This document shows, piece by piece, positions 49,766-60,545 of a DNA stretch of 64,000 nucleotides (position 1 is the first letter of the stretch; every line of letters starts with the position of its first letter). Location: NCBI GenBank assembly GCA_014529385.2, contig CM043952.1, forward strand, positions 64,380,370-64,444,369, written 5' to 3'. This DNA comes from Adiantum capillus-veneris. Its lineage: Eukaryota; Streptophyta; Polypodiopsida; Polypodiales; Pteridaceae. The position numbers and the translations under genes are program-made. Under the pieces are notes generated by a model. It saw nothing but the letters and a program-made list of their open reading frames with translations. It did no database searches and was not told the DNA's origin.

Positions 49766-50800
49766 AACTGCAACACGTCCATAGCACAAGATAGCTTTCA
49801 ATCTCTTATAAATTTCACCTCACAGTATCCAAATGACATTGTGGTGAATATGTCCATCAATACATTCCCATCCTTTGGCACTTGGCACAACAAGGTGCTT
49901 TGCAGCGCGAATCTGGGGATATGCTCTGACCCTAGCGGCTTGAATACGGTGCTCGCATCAAGGTTGCTCCCACAAAGAGTTTTGCAGGGGCAAGCAGCCC
50001 AGATAGGTCAAGCTTTTATGAAGATACTCTCTAGTGGAGTGGGACAAATAGTAGGTCATTTGGTGGGTGGACAAGCAGTTGCTGCTGGCCAAAATCTTGC
50101 TGGACAAGATAGGCTCAACTTGCTCAACAAACTTGGTCAGAGTGTGGATGACATACATGGCCCGGACACGCTTGGAAGAGCCACATCTACCATTGTGGCC
50201 GGGCAAGATGGGCCCCACTCTCATGTTTTGTCCGGCGAACAAGCACTCTTGGGTGACAATGTGGAAGGACAAGACAACAAAGATGTCTTGCCCAGCCTTC
50301 GCAACAATGTGGCCGGACAAGAGGATGTCTCGTCTGGCCAATACGGCGAGAAAATGGCCAGACAAGACATGCTCTGGCGGCTTGGCCGATCTCCAGGTTT
50401 TGCCAAGGATGTTCTCCGGCAGTATGCAAGTCTAAGTGGGGCAACTGATGCACAAAATGGGACAAACAGCGTGAACCCGACATTTCGAGCAGCCCTGTGG
50501 CATGTGGTGCTGGTGAACTCGTGGGGTGAGGGAGAGAGCATAGTGGACAGCCAGACTCACACTCAAATGAATGGGCTGCTAAGGGATTTGAGTCCAGGAT
50601 CTGGATGCTACCTGAATGAGGCTGATGTGAATGAGCCCAACTGGCAGGATGCTTTCTATGGGCAGCATTTTAATTTTAATAGATTGAAGGCAATCAAAGA
50701 AAGACTGGATCCAGAGGGCCTGTTCACATGCATCAACTGTGTTGGTAGCGAACTCTGGACCATCGACGCCCAAGTCCTTTGCAGCCGCCCAACGATGTGA
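49451..50800 (+). CDS. 449-codon chimeric ORF: LINE remnant plus berberine-bridge-enzyme-like end
   Basis: Open for 1350 bp from a TTG codon. Residues 1-105 are LINE-like. Residues 106-175 (YNCNTSIAQDSFQSLINFT, VVNMSINTFPSFGTWHN) fit the middle of a BBE-like FAD oxidoreductase. Residues 176-340 are an insert with scattered G-Q-D words. The last 105 residues are a clear BBE C-terminus (LRDLSPGSGCYLNEADVNEP, WQDAFYGQHFNFNRL, DPEGLFTCINCVGS). The FAD-binding N-terminal half is absent, so an active oxidase is excluded. The open frame may be chance, although three unrelated parts share it. No intron signals were seen in the oxidase part. Confidence 0.55.
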   Translation: MEILIAARDCSKDGDCLFFEVKAEGILQRVAESPLGSECDFERIQVVAAIAWKCLIDPDPTDLGGVWRIRVYDTRPLVRLQCDPGQWVWHDPFKADVLGTPFFQYNCNTSIAQDSFQSLINFTSQYPNDIVVNMSINTFPSFGTWHNKVLCSANLGICSDPSGLNTVLASRLLPQRVLQGQAAQIGQAFMKILSSGVGQIVGHLVGGQAVAAGQNLAGQDRLNLLNKLGQSVDDIHGPDTLGRATSTIVAGQDGPHSHVLSGEQALLGDNVEGQDNKDVLPSLRNNVAGQEDVSSGQYGEKMARQDMLWRLGRSPGFAKDVLRQYASLSGATDAQNGTNSVNPTFRAALWHVVLVNSWGEGESIVDSQTHTQMNGLLRDLSPGSGCYLNEADVNEPNWQDAFYGQHFNFNRLKAIKERLDPEGLFTCINCVGSELWTIDAQVLCSRPTM

Positions 50801-50834
50801 ACCCATAAAGATGAATCAAGATAGGAGGGAGAAT
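49766..50834 (+). pseudogene. BBE-like FAD oxidoreductase gene fragment
   Basis: The host-gene portion of the chimera above. BBE-like enzymes oxidise alcohols or alkaloids using a doubly linked FAD. The NEADxxEPxWQ and DPEGLFxxxxxVGSE signatures at the C-terminus are the basis for the call. It starts abruptly inside the LINE and is split by the insert at about 49980-50470. Its 3' flank is broken by a solo LTR at 50835 and probably continues at 51617 to about 52010. Confidence 0.7.
49980..50470 (+). repeat. In-frame insert with degenerate GGACAAGA repeats
   Basis: At least five variants of (G)GCC(G/A)G(A/G)CAAGA occur irregularly: about 50099, 50199, 50264, 50314 and 50358. They encode AGQDG, EGQDN, AGQED and ARQDM. 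Spacing is not constant. The insert keeps the reading frame. Confidence 0.6.
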
Positions 50835-51611
50835 TGTTAAGTATGGAGCCTGATTTACCCTTGTAATTTTCTGTGGTAAAAGCGCACATTTGTAAGGCTC
50901 CCATTATGAGGAGAAGCCATCGTGCGTGAAGGAAAATCACTCACCGAAAACCAAAATTTTCACGGACAAGAATCAGGGGCAACTTTAGAGGCCTCGGGGG
51001 CGGAGGCCCTCGAGACTTTTTTTTTCGCCGGAATATTCCTTTTCGTCGGAATATTATGGCCGGATGGCAGCCGGAAAGTGGTCGGAAAACAACCGGTCGG
51101 TTGGCCGGTGGCCGGTAGTCAATGGCCGATGGCCGGTGGTCGGAAGTCAATGGCCGGTGGCCGAATTCAAAAGCGGACTTGTCTTCTCAAGGGCGGCCAC
51201 ACATGGGCGGATTGGAGGGTCCGATTTGGACTTATTCGCACAAGGGCGGCTACACATGGCTATCTCTCATAAGAGAGGGAATCCCTTTTGGCCTATAAAA
51301 GGAGGCCATTTCTACACACATTTTATAGTGTGAAGTTGATGCAACAAGGTGAGTGTGAGGTGGTGAGAGTGAAGCAAGGCGGGAGCTCCATTAAGGGTAT
51401 AATCCCTTTGTAAACTACTTCTTGTTTTGAAGTACTAAAGCCATTGAGTGGCTGCTTTCCCGTGGACGTAGCCCACATTGGGTGAACCACGTATATCGTG
51501 TGCACTCTCTCTCTCTCTCTCTCTACTCTATAATCTCGTGTATATAAATCTGTCTCTCTCCATTAAGTAATCTACTCAATTATCTATTTAGCTACGTCTT
51601 ATTTCCTAACA
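50835..51611 (+). repeat. Solo LTR (777 bp) with perfect target-site duplication
   Basis: TGTTAAGTATGG…TTTCCTAACA flanked by AGAAT on both sides (50830-50834 and 51612-51616). It has no PBS or interior and is therefore the product of LTR-LTR recombination. It includes a CCGG-rich minisatellite (51055-51165, GGCCGGTGGCCGG words), a TATAAAA at 51294-51300 and a (CT)n at 51505-51525. Orientation is set by the TATA box and is tentative. Confidence 0.85.
51294..51300 (+). promoter_or_regulatory. Probable TATA box in the solo LTR
   Basis: TATAAAA in TTTTGGCCTATAAAAGGAGG, about 460 bp into the LTR. Confidence 0.4.
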
Positions 51612-52009
51612 AGAATCACTACTTCCTTGTCCATCAATTCACTGTGGACATCACTTTGTCTCTTCCAACTTCCAAATGCAATTCACCATAGACTTACATG
51701 TTAATCTGATTAAATGTGTGTTTCTATCAGCTCTCAGATCGTGTCTTAGAGTCTAAAAATTCAATTAGCTGCTATTGCAATCCGATGTTGCCATAGGAAA
51801 TGTTACATAAACTCTGAGCTTCATCTGTTATCACCTTCTAGATCTTATTAAGCAATTTACTTGCTACCATTCACCCTTGACGAAGGTTAGCACCTTGGCA
51901 GCTTCGTTGTATGCACGAGCATTCCAACTTTTCCAGAGTTGCAAGAATACTCTGGTGTACCTTGTAGATGTCAAGGTCATCTTTTCTTTGCATCCCATAG
52001 CTCGAAGGC

Positions 52010-52385
52010 CAGCTATAACAGCAGCCTCAGAGCACTAGTGCCAGTAGGGCCTTCTCAGGAGTTTCTCCCCGACTTCTGGCAGCGGCTTTGGACTGGCTGG
52101 TAGGCCCGTAGGATCTCCACCTTCCAGTGGTTATTCGCTCACCAGGGATTGCCAGTGGTTACAAGGCTAGTCTATAGTGTCCATCCTCCTACTTGCCCAT
52201 GTTGTGGGCATCCCTTGGAGACTCAGCGGCACTTCCTGTGGGACTGTCCACAGGCACAACATATTTTGAGTGTTCTGCAGATTTTGAGCGAGGGAATCAC
52301 ATCTCCAGAGGATGGGGGTGGGGTTTGTGTTGTTGACAACGTCAACTCCCCCCGTTTATCACCTCGCCATAATGCTGTGTAGCAG
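52010..52385 (+). pseudogene. LINE terminal zinc-binding (zf-RVT) domain
   Basis: PDFWQRLWTGW, ISTFQWLFAHQGLPV, then VHPPTCPCCGHPLETQRHFL and WDCPQAQHI: the Cys/His-rich terminal domain of plant L1-type LINE ORF2. One stop (TAG at about 52101) lies in it. It completes the remnant at 49200-49765. Confidence 0.82.
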
Positions 52386-52505
52386 GAGCCTTGGTCTTGT
52401 CATCTGTAAGTGTAACAGGAGTAGCTACTCGGCCTCTAGTTGCTAGCATCACCACCCTGCCAGCAGCTATCTACAATGTCTGCTCTAGCTACTACCATGT
52501 TCAAG

Positions 52506-52770
52506 AGCTCACAATCCGTCCGCGCGCGCAGACGGTCTGCGAGCTCTGCTAAGGATCTCACGTTTCCTCTCATTGACACGACTATCAATTTGCTCTCAAA
52601 AAAGTCAACAAATAGCCTTAAAATATTGACATTTTGTAGGGGAGTCTCACATTTCCTCTGATTGTGTCGATTTTCTATCAAAGAAGTTACCAAAATACCT
52701 TAAAAAATTGAAGATCGTGTAGGGAAAGAGGTCACAGTCCGTCTGCGCGCGCGTGGACGGATTGCGAGCT
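52506..52770. mobile_element. Short inverted-repeat element (MITE-like) with GC-rich ends
   Basis: The left end AGCTCACAATCCGTCC with GCGCGCGCAGACGG is repeated inverted at the right end (CCGTCTGCGCGCGCG…GGACGGATTGCGAGCT), about 29 bp with two or three differences. The 200-bp interior holds two copies of a 90-95 bp tandem unit (TCTCAC(G/A)TTTCCTCT…TTGTAGGG). No ORF of its own. I could not read a convincing target duplication. Confidence 0.7.
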
Positions 52771-54676
52771 ATCAACCATGCACGAAGTCAAAAACTCTTT
52801 TTTTCAAAATTATGAGACTGATTGAAAAAATTCCAAACATTCTCACAATACCCCTTGTATTTTTCCAAAAATTCCCAAAAAGACTCCTTAAGGATGGATC
52901 TCTACTATCAAAAAGACACAAAACTTGGAGCAATGCATTAAATAAGGGGTATTTTGAGAACTTTTAAATTTTGAGCGATATTTTGGGAAGTTTCATGTTT
53001 TTCTTAACCATTTTGGTTCCATAATTTTGGAAGAAGAGTTTTTCACTCAGTATGTCATTGAGAGATGAAAGATCGTCCGCACAACTCTACACAATCTTCA
53101 ATTTTGAGCTTGATACGGTAGATAATGATTTTACCAAATTTAGCACAATCCTCTTATATTTTTGACCTTGGAAACCTTCAGGAAAGGGGTTGATACTTGT
53201 GAGTGGGAATATTTGAAATTGGATAGTTGTGGAAGAGCCAATGAGTATGGCATTGATACGACACAACACATATATAAAAGAATTTGACAGCAGAATAGCA
53301 AAGAATCTAGCACCACAATGGTAAGATTGAAAGTACCCCTAAACAAGTATCCAATGATGCAAAGATGCCTAGCTAGAAAACTTTTGTTGCAATCAAAACC
53401 TTCAGTACTACACCTTGATTTATAATCTTATTATAAGTATCCAGTCTGTGAACTCTTTTTCTATGAACTCTTAAATTGTCCCGTCTTGTTTGTGAGCTCT
53501 TCCTATATGAAGATCTGGAAGCCAAATTGTTTTGACCTAGATCTTAAAAACCAGTCTTTGAGCTCAACACTTACCAGTTACATCACTCAAACATTAAAAA
53601 TGTTATTATTCTATAAGCTTCTAGACTATCTACATTCAAGCCATTGGCTTGTGAGCTATTGTTGTATGAATAATTAAAATCCAAGGCTTCATATACTAGG
53701 AGCAAAATCTGGAATACCATTCTTTTAAGTTCAACGCTTGTGCTTTATATTTCTTGGGTCTCTTGCGATTGTTTCTACAATGTAAAATTTGTTCTTTTTT
53801 CTTATAGTGCTTGTTATACGGAGACTTTATGGCCAAATTAAATGGTGCCTACACAATAAATAATTTTGAGTTAGTCTTGAGCAGCATGTTTAATCAAAAC
53901 AAATTTACACACTCCAAAATTTATGATTTACAAATTTTTATAAGATTCTAAGATGGTTCTATTAAATTGTCTCTCTAGTTTCCTATAACAAGGCTATTCT
54001 TGCACTTGCCCAAGCTGTGCATTTCAAGTGGTGCAAGCTGTACTTTTGTAAACAATGTGACAAGGATGATGTCTATATTGCATCAATAATGGGTGTCACA
54101 CTAGGCAGAGCTTTAAATTAGGTGTGACACTCGGTAGTGCTCTTGTATATAGGTGTGCCTTTTTTATGCCTCTAATACCTTAGGGAGAATTTGCTATTAC
54201 AATATCTCATTTTAGAATGCATTGCTTTCAAAGTATGCCCTAGAAGGTGTAGCTAAAGTAAGATTTAGTTTTTTTGAGCTAACACAGCAATGTAAGTTAT
54301 AGTTTCAAATGTATAAATATCCTCAGGGAGTCCACTATGTAAAAATCACATTACTTATTTGCAAGGCTTGTGTTAGAGCTACAACAGATGAAAAAAAACA
54401 AGTTTGATATCACATGTAAGAAGAATCAATAGACTATGTGAATTCTAGGACACTAGTGAAAGATAACTGCAATGAAATTATTTCTAATGAGATTTTACTT
54501 TCCCAATCACATTATTGTGCACTCTTTTTGGATCCACATGTATGTTTTCTTATGGTAAGGATCAAATTATAAATCCATTGTCTTTCTCTACGTCTTAAAA
54601 TAATCAACTAACTATCAATGTGGAGCCTCCCTAGGATAATGGTGTCAAATGTTGTTGATCTCCTTGTTGAGTGAAT
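52771..54676. other. No recognised gene
   Basis: AT-rich DNA with several ORFs of 60-70 codons and no domain. Words such as GTGTGACACT at about 54080-54150 recur locally. Confidence 0.6.
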
Positions 54677-54681
54677 GCTCA

Positions 54682-55523
54682 TGTAACATTTAATGGCCAA
54701 GTAACTTGTGTGTAGCGGAAAATAGCATGAACATAGTGAGCATTTCATTAGAATAGATTCCTAATGAGAATAGCCAATGGAAATTAAGCAGCATAAGTGA
54801 TAGCCTTCTGACATGTGTCCCCCTTTCCCCTTTTGTAAGAGATTTTGCTAATTAATTAATGCAATTAAACTCTCACTGGACCCCTTTGTCTCCTGGCCAA
54901 TAGGAATCATGCAAGCCATTGGGCTATTGAATGCTCATTGGACCCCTTGGGAGACTGTCCAATGGTCTTCTAGAGAGATAAATTCTTATTGGTTCTTTAC
55001 TAAGTGATTTTAAATTTATTACACTAGATTTACTCTAGCCTAACTCTCATTGGTCCACCTCCAAGGCCATCCAATAGGATTTGAGTACACCTTGTGGGCA
55101 TCTGGGCTAGGGAGCTGACATGTGTCCCTCTTTCCCCTTGTGTACAAAGGAAGCTTGTGAGTGTGTTTTTGTGTTTCTCTCTCATCCCCTACTTCTTGGG
55201 CTCATCCCCTCCTATGTAGGACTTGAGCACACAAAGCATCCAATTTCCCTAGAGTTTGACCTTTGGGCACAACCTTTGAATTTTGGAACCTTAGCATTTT
55301 GGAAGTCTTAATGGGATAAACCTTAGGGTCTTTTAAGCCCATTGTTTCACATTGCTCTTTTGCAGATGGCCCCCTGTTTGGATCCCTATTTTTCATCCTT
55401 TGGATCCCTACTGTGGCAGGTCTGCCAGCTTAACCAATATTCTAGCTTTTTCTCCCCTGGTAGTTCCCCATATTAAATGATGAGAAAATCATTTGGGAGA
55501 ATTAGATATTAGTTATTATGACA
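54682..55523 (-). repeat. Solo LTR, shorter relative of the copy A gypsy LTR
   Basis: On the plus strand it runs TGTAACATTTAATGGCC … TTAGTTATTATGACA, matching both ends of the 12326-13949 LTR but only 842 bp long. GCTCA flanks it perfectly on both sides (54677-54681, 55524-55528). It has no PBS and is therefore a solo LTR. Confidence 0.85.
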
Positions 55524-55528
55524 GCTCA

Positions 55529-56595
55529 TATGTGAGTTTGGATAATGGATACAAATAAAAGTAGTTAATGATGAAGGGCTCCCCCTTTTTGTAAGGGTTG
55601 TGTGCTCTCTTCAATGTGTTTACCACTTTGTAGGTAACTTGAAGTAATTGAGTAGTTTTAGTAAGGGTATGTAGCATCAAGGCAAGTTTTCCTACCATCT
55701 ATCCATCATATGTGTTATTTAGATGAGTGACATCTCCCATTTGTGCATCTTGTTAGAGAGGAGTCAAAATAAATAAAGAGTGTAGATGGAGATGAAGATA
55801 GAAACAATAAAAATAATTCCATACACTTCTCTCTTGTTAACAATGCTTGCTCTCTCCTCTCAATTTCTAAGTGCCTCCCTTCGAAGTCAATAATTCCCTT
55901 TACATACTAGTTCCTAACAATGTAGTTTTTTTTGATAGACTCACAACCTAGTGCATAGCAAGGAGAACTGAAAGTGAACTTCTATAGTATATAAGAAAAG
56001 ATTGGTTATGAATGACACAATAGAGGTACCAATTAGAGTCCCTTTACATAGTATCTCCTAACAATGTATTCTGTTTAAGACACTCACATTGTATAAATTA
56101 AGGATTTGGTTGTGAATGACACAATAGAGGGACCGTTTAGACTACTACAAGTTGTGTAGTCCAAGGTATTCTCCTTCTACGTGGTACATGCATGAAGATT
56201 CTAATTTTTGAATCTTAGTATTTTGCACTTGCTCAATGGAAAGGTAGTATCTTGGTCTTCTATATACTAATTTAACAAAGTATACTATACAAGCCTCTTG
56301 AAAAGCACTTAGAATAATGGTTTGTGGCATTTAATTACTAACCATAATCACTAGCTAGTGGCAATCCTCCGTATATATTATAGTGTACTTTAAAATGGTT
56401 TGTTATGGGGATAATAATAAAGAGTATATTAGGACTGATGTCTTTCATCCAAGTGTATTGGTGTATTATGATTATTAGTGTGTTGAAAAGATGTTGTTTT
56501 GGGTGCTACAATGAAAAACTAGCATCATGATAAAAAAGCTCTAAATTCTCTTTGAAAGCTCCAAATTAGAAGCTTGCAAAAAATAAGCACTCCTA
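55529..56595. other. No gene; local direct duplication
   Basis: 55897-56038 and 56039-56137 share CCCTTTACATA, CCTAACAATGTA and ATGAATGACACAATAGAGG-type words, an imperfect tandem repeat with a deletion in the second copy. Nothing else recognised. Confidence 0.6.
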
Positions 56596-56653
56596 AATGA
56601 TTAGTTCAATATGAGAAAATCATTTAAGTTAGCTAGATATTAGATTTTATGAC
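56596..56653 (-). repeat. Fragment of the 3' LTR of gypsy copy C
   Basis: About 58 bp matching positions 564-621, ending …TTATGACA, followed by internal sequence as in copy A. Confidence 0.8.
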
Positions 56654-59600
56654 ATTAGCTCTCTCTTCAAATCATAGTGGTCCTCGATATGAGGTAGAGA
56701 AGATAAAGCTGTAGTCATTAGTTTATGTTTCTTAGCGGGTAGAGGATACCTTTTTCCCCTATGATATCATTCCAAAATGGATGACTAATCCAATTTGTGC
56801 TTGGAAGACTTAGCTACCACAAACATGTCTGCTCTTTAGTCCATATCATACTCCAAAGTAGATGACAAATTCTACTTGGTGTTTGAGAGACGTCATCATC
56901 ATAAACATGATTTTAACCATGCATACTTCTTAAATTTGTGCATACTAAAAAGAGAACTAGTCTTATAAGACAACAAAATTGTTCATTTAAAAAGCATTTA
57001 CATTTGCTTATTCTAGTGTAGCATTGTAAGCATTGACAAGGTTCATACTATCCTTAACCTGTGTTCGTTGCATCCATCTAGCATCTTCAAAAGGATAAAT
57101 TTTGAACTTAATAAGACATCGTTGGATAATATTACCATGTCTTAGTACCTTGTCTTCATGTCAAAGAATGGATTTGGGTTGAAGCACCTCTTCTTGATTT
57201 TCGATCTTTGGTGGGTCCTCAATGATTGGTTCTCATGGTGAATCTCCTTTGTAAGGCTTGAGTAGGCTCAGATGAAAGGCATTCTGAATGAGCCAATGGT
57301 TGGAAAATTTGAGTTGCTAGGCCATTTCATTGATTGGGTTTAAGGTCTGAAAAGGACCATTGCATCTTTTTGCTAAATTAGCATAATACCTTTGGTGTTC
57401 CGAAGGGTTTTTGCCGGTAGTTTGCCTCAATCGAGCTTTGGGAAACTTGAGTAGGACCCAATCATTTTCCTTGAAAGCTAAGGCCCTTCTGTGCTTGTTA
57501 GCAACAACCTTTTGCCTTTGTTGTGAGATGGATATAGCCTCTCCACTATATCCATTGGCAACGAAGATATTCCCATGTACCTTAAGTAGAAAGGGACTTT
57601 TAGGTCTTCCCTCAATGATTTTGAAAGGTGCCTTCCCCATAGTAGTATGGATAGTGTTATTTTACTCATACTCTACAAGAGTTAGGTAATTTTCCCATTG
57701 TAAACATTGGTTTACTTGCATAACATAGGTCTTGAGTAGATCTAGAATTGTAAGGTCTAAGATTATATCCTTGAAATGAGGGTCAATAGCGTACTCATCT
57801 ATCATGGAAGATAGATCATTGTGAGTTTCTATAGACACCACATTTGCCTTTGGTCGGCGTGATAATGCATCAGCTACTTGATTGTGCTTGCTAGAAATAT
57901 GAAATTTAAGTTGCGAATTTTTTTCCCCACCTCATTTTTTTGTTGAAGAGCTTGGTTTGCGTCATGAAATACTTAAGACTTTGGTGATCCATTTGTAGGA
58001 TGAATGGAGTCCTCAAAAGGTAATGCTTCCATGTGTCAAGGGCATGTAGGACAACTAACAGAGATCCTTTTTGTAGATGCCCAATTCTCAGTCATCATCA
58101 AAATTGAGTCTTTGACTCTCATATGCTATGGCATGCCCTTATTGAAGAAAAATTCTCCAAGGCAATCTCCACAAGCATCACATTGGACCTCAAATGGTTT
58201 CAAGATATCCGATAGTGTAAGCACAGGTTGAGAGGTAAGCTTCTCAAAAACATTTTTCTCTTTTGTAGTCCATATGTACTTAACATTCTTCTTTGTCAAG
58301 TCATGTAATGGTCCTGCTATTTGCAAGAATTTAGCTATGAAGCATCTATAGTATGTACACATACCAATAAAGCTTCATAGCTTGTGTAGACTCCTTGGAT
58401 TAGTAGGCCATCCTTTTATTACCTCTAACTTTGTGAGATCCATATGGATATAATCTTGAGAGATAATGTGACCTAAGTATTGAATCTCTTGAAGGAAAAC
58501 TTCATTCTTCTTTTGATTAATGAAAAGCTTATCCTCCCTCAAAGCTTGAAAGATTACTTGGAGGTGTTGCTTATGCTCCTGAAAAGATTGGGAGTAGATG
58601 ATAATGTCGTCAAAAAACACTCCAATAAACTTGCGGTGGGGTTTAAAGATTTTCTCCATTAAGCGGTTGACTGTGGCCGGAGCATTTATCAAACCAAAAG
58701 GCATGAACAGATATTCAAAAAGACCAAAGGTTGTGTGAAAAGCGGTCTTTACAATATCTTCATTCACTATCCTTATTTGATGATAGCCACTTTTAAGGTC
58801 AATCCTACTGAAGTAGGTAGACCCTTGTAGCTTATCAAAATATATCTTCTACCCGTGGTATGGGAAATTTTTTTTTGATAGTGATCCCGTTTAGTGCTCT
58901 ATAGTCCACACACATGTGGTAAATGCCATCTTTCTTTTGCACTAAAAGGACTGGTGAACAAAAGGGGGAGGAACTAGGCCTCACCATCCCCTTATCTACC
59001 AATTCATGCACTTGCCCCATAATCTCCTCTTGTTAAGCTTGAGAAACTCTATAAGGAGGCTTATTTGGAGGTCAACTCCCAATTAGAAGCTCTATTCTAT
59101 GGTCATCATCCCCTCGTTTGTAGATCTCTAGAGATATCATAAATAAAAACATCTTCGAAGTGGTTTAGGAAATTAGACAACTCTGATTCCTCTTGATTCC
59201 TATCATTTTTACTTAAAACATTAGAGTCATTTATGGATTCTTTGAAGAAATTATCATGTGCGTGGAAATTGATCTTTTCATTAACTTATGAAACCCATGT
59301 GAATTTACAAGAGGTATAGTATGACCTAACTTGTTAGCATCTAAATACATGCTCTTTTCCCTGTAGGTGAAATAAATTGTTCTTATAGGGAACTTCATGT
59401 TGGCAGCCATGCGGTTGAACCATGGTGCCCCTGGGATAACATCCTCATGCTCAAGAGGGGAGATGAAAAAGTCTTTTTTGTCAACATAGCTTTGGACATG
59501 AAGCCTCCATTTCCCAATCAAGGGAGTAATGAAGGCTTATTGTCCCTTGAAATCTCCATCATCAGCCACGATATCTCCCATCTCAAAAGCTTGTACGCCC

Positions 59601-59880
59601 AATTTAGTGGCTAACTCATTTGATATGAAGTTGTGAGTAGAGCCAGGGTAAAAAAGGATAAGGGAATCATGTTCCCTCACCTTTCCCCAAGCATAGGAAA
59701 TAGATGATCCTTTGCAATGAGTATCCTCTTTTGGAGCCTCAATCGTGGATGCTCTAGAAGTCTCATTGTGTGCATTTCTTTTGGGGCAAGAACAATAACC
59801 ATGTCCTTGCTCCCCACACTTGAAACATTTATTGTCCTTGCAAAAAGCCTCTAGCTCTTCATGAGAGAGTGTCAATTTTT
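56654..59880 (-). pseudogene. Gypsy chromovirus copy C (truncated, integrase core deleted)
   Basis: Minus strand, same family as copy A. The nucleocapsid (59875 to about 59740) has CFKCGEQGHGYCSC. The protease at about 59650 reads LFYPGSTHNFIS where copy A has FDPGS, so the catalytic Asp is lost. A linker follows (59521-59231). RT (59020-58375) has LVQKKDGIYHMCVDYRALNG and an intact VFFDDIIIYSQSF active site. RNase H is at 58362-58126 and 57900-57770. The sequence then jumps at about 57740 to the integrase C-terminus (57640-57317) and a chromodomain remnant (to about 57010), so the integrase core is deleted. Gag and the 5' LTR are missing beyond 59880. Confidence 0.88.
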
Positions 59881-59885
59881 TGAAA

Positions 59886-60545
59886 GCTTTTCATTTGGAG
59901 CTTTCTCACATAGTTTAGGAGCATGCAACCACTAGAGTGTTCACTTAGATGTTTCTAAGTTTTATTTATTTTTGAAAGTTTGATACATGTATTCCAATCC
60001 CTTCACAACAACAACATAAGTGTATTAAAAAAAACTCCAACCCAACCCAAACTTCTATGTATATCGTTCTTGTAGAGAAACCTACAAGGCTTCAACAAAA
60101 AAAAAGTACTATTTTTGCACATGTCAAAGTTAAATACCCAAAACAATTTTTCACATGCTACAAGCACTACCATCAATTCAAATAAAGATTCCTCAAAGCA
60201 TTAATATTTATGGTCTAAAATAGTACAAGGCAAAAAGCATGCCATCGAAGAGATTTTTTTACTGAGAAATGTCAAAATAAAGCCTCACAAAGTGTACAAA
60301 TCACCCACCAAAATGTCAAAACAAATTGAGCAAACTACTAGGCATTTATTTTTTCCCTACTTCTTTGAAGGCGTAAACCGTCGGGGTTGATTCAAGATGA
60401 AAGTGAGTTCTCTTTCACGTAGTGTTGGTTGATGTATAATCATATGCTGCTTACCATCCAACCCAAGAATCTGTGTGTAGACAAAGTATAGGTGCTTACA
60501 AGCTAAGTAAGATTTTGTTGCTTTCTCCCGGCCTTGAAAATCAGG
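59886..60545. other. No recognised gene
   Basis: AT-rich spacer between gypsy copy C and the transposase gene, probably including the 3' flank of the latter. No terminal inverted repeat was found by eye. Confidence 0.5.

Noticed and set aside
50800-50840. Reading the BBE-like fragment as cargo of an LTR retrotransposon, because a purine-rich AGGAGGGAGAAT stands before an LTR
   Set aside because: The LTR has identical AGAAT flanks on both sides, so it is a solo LTR inserted there and the purine tract belongs to the flank.
55749-55920. Possible small LTR (TGTTAGAG…TTCCTAACA)
   Set aside because: No matching second LTR, no PBS and no target duplication; the ends could be chance.
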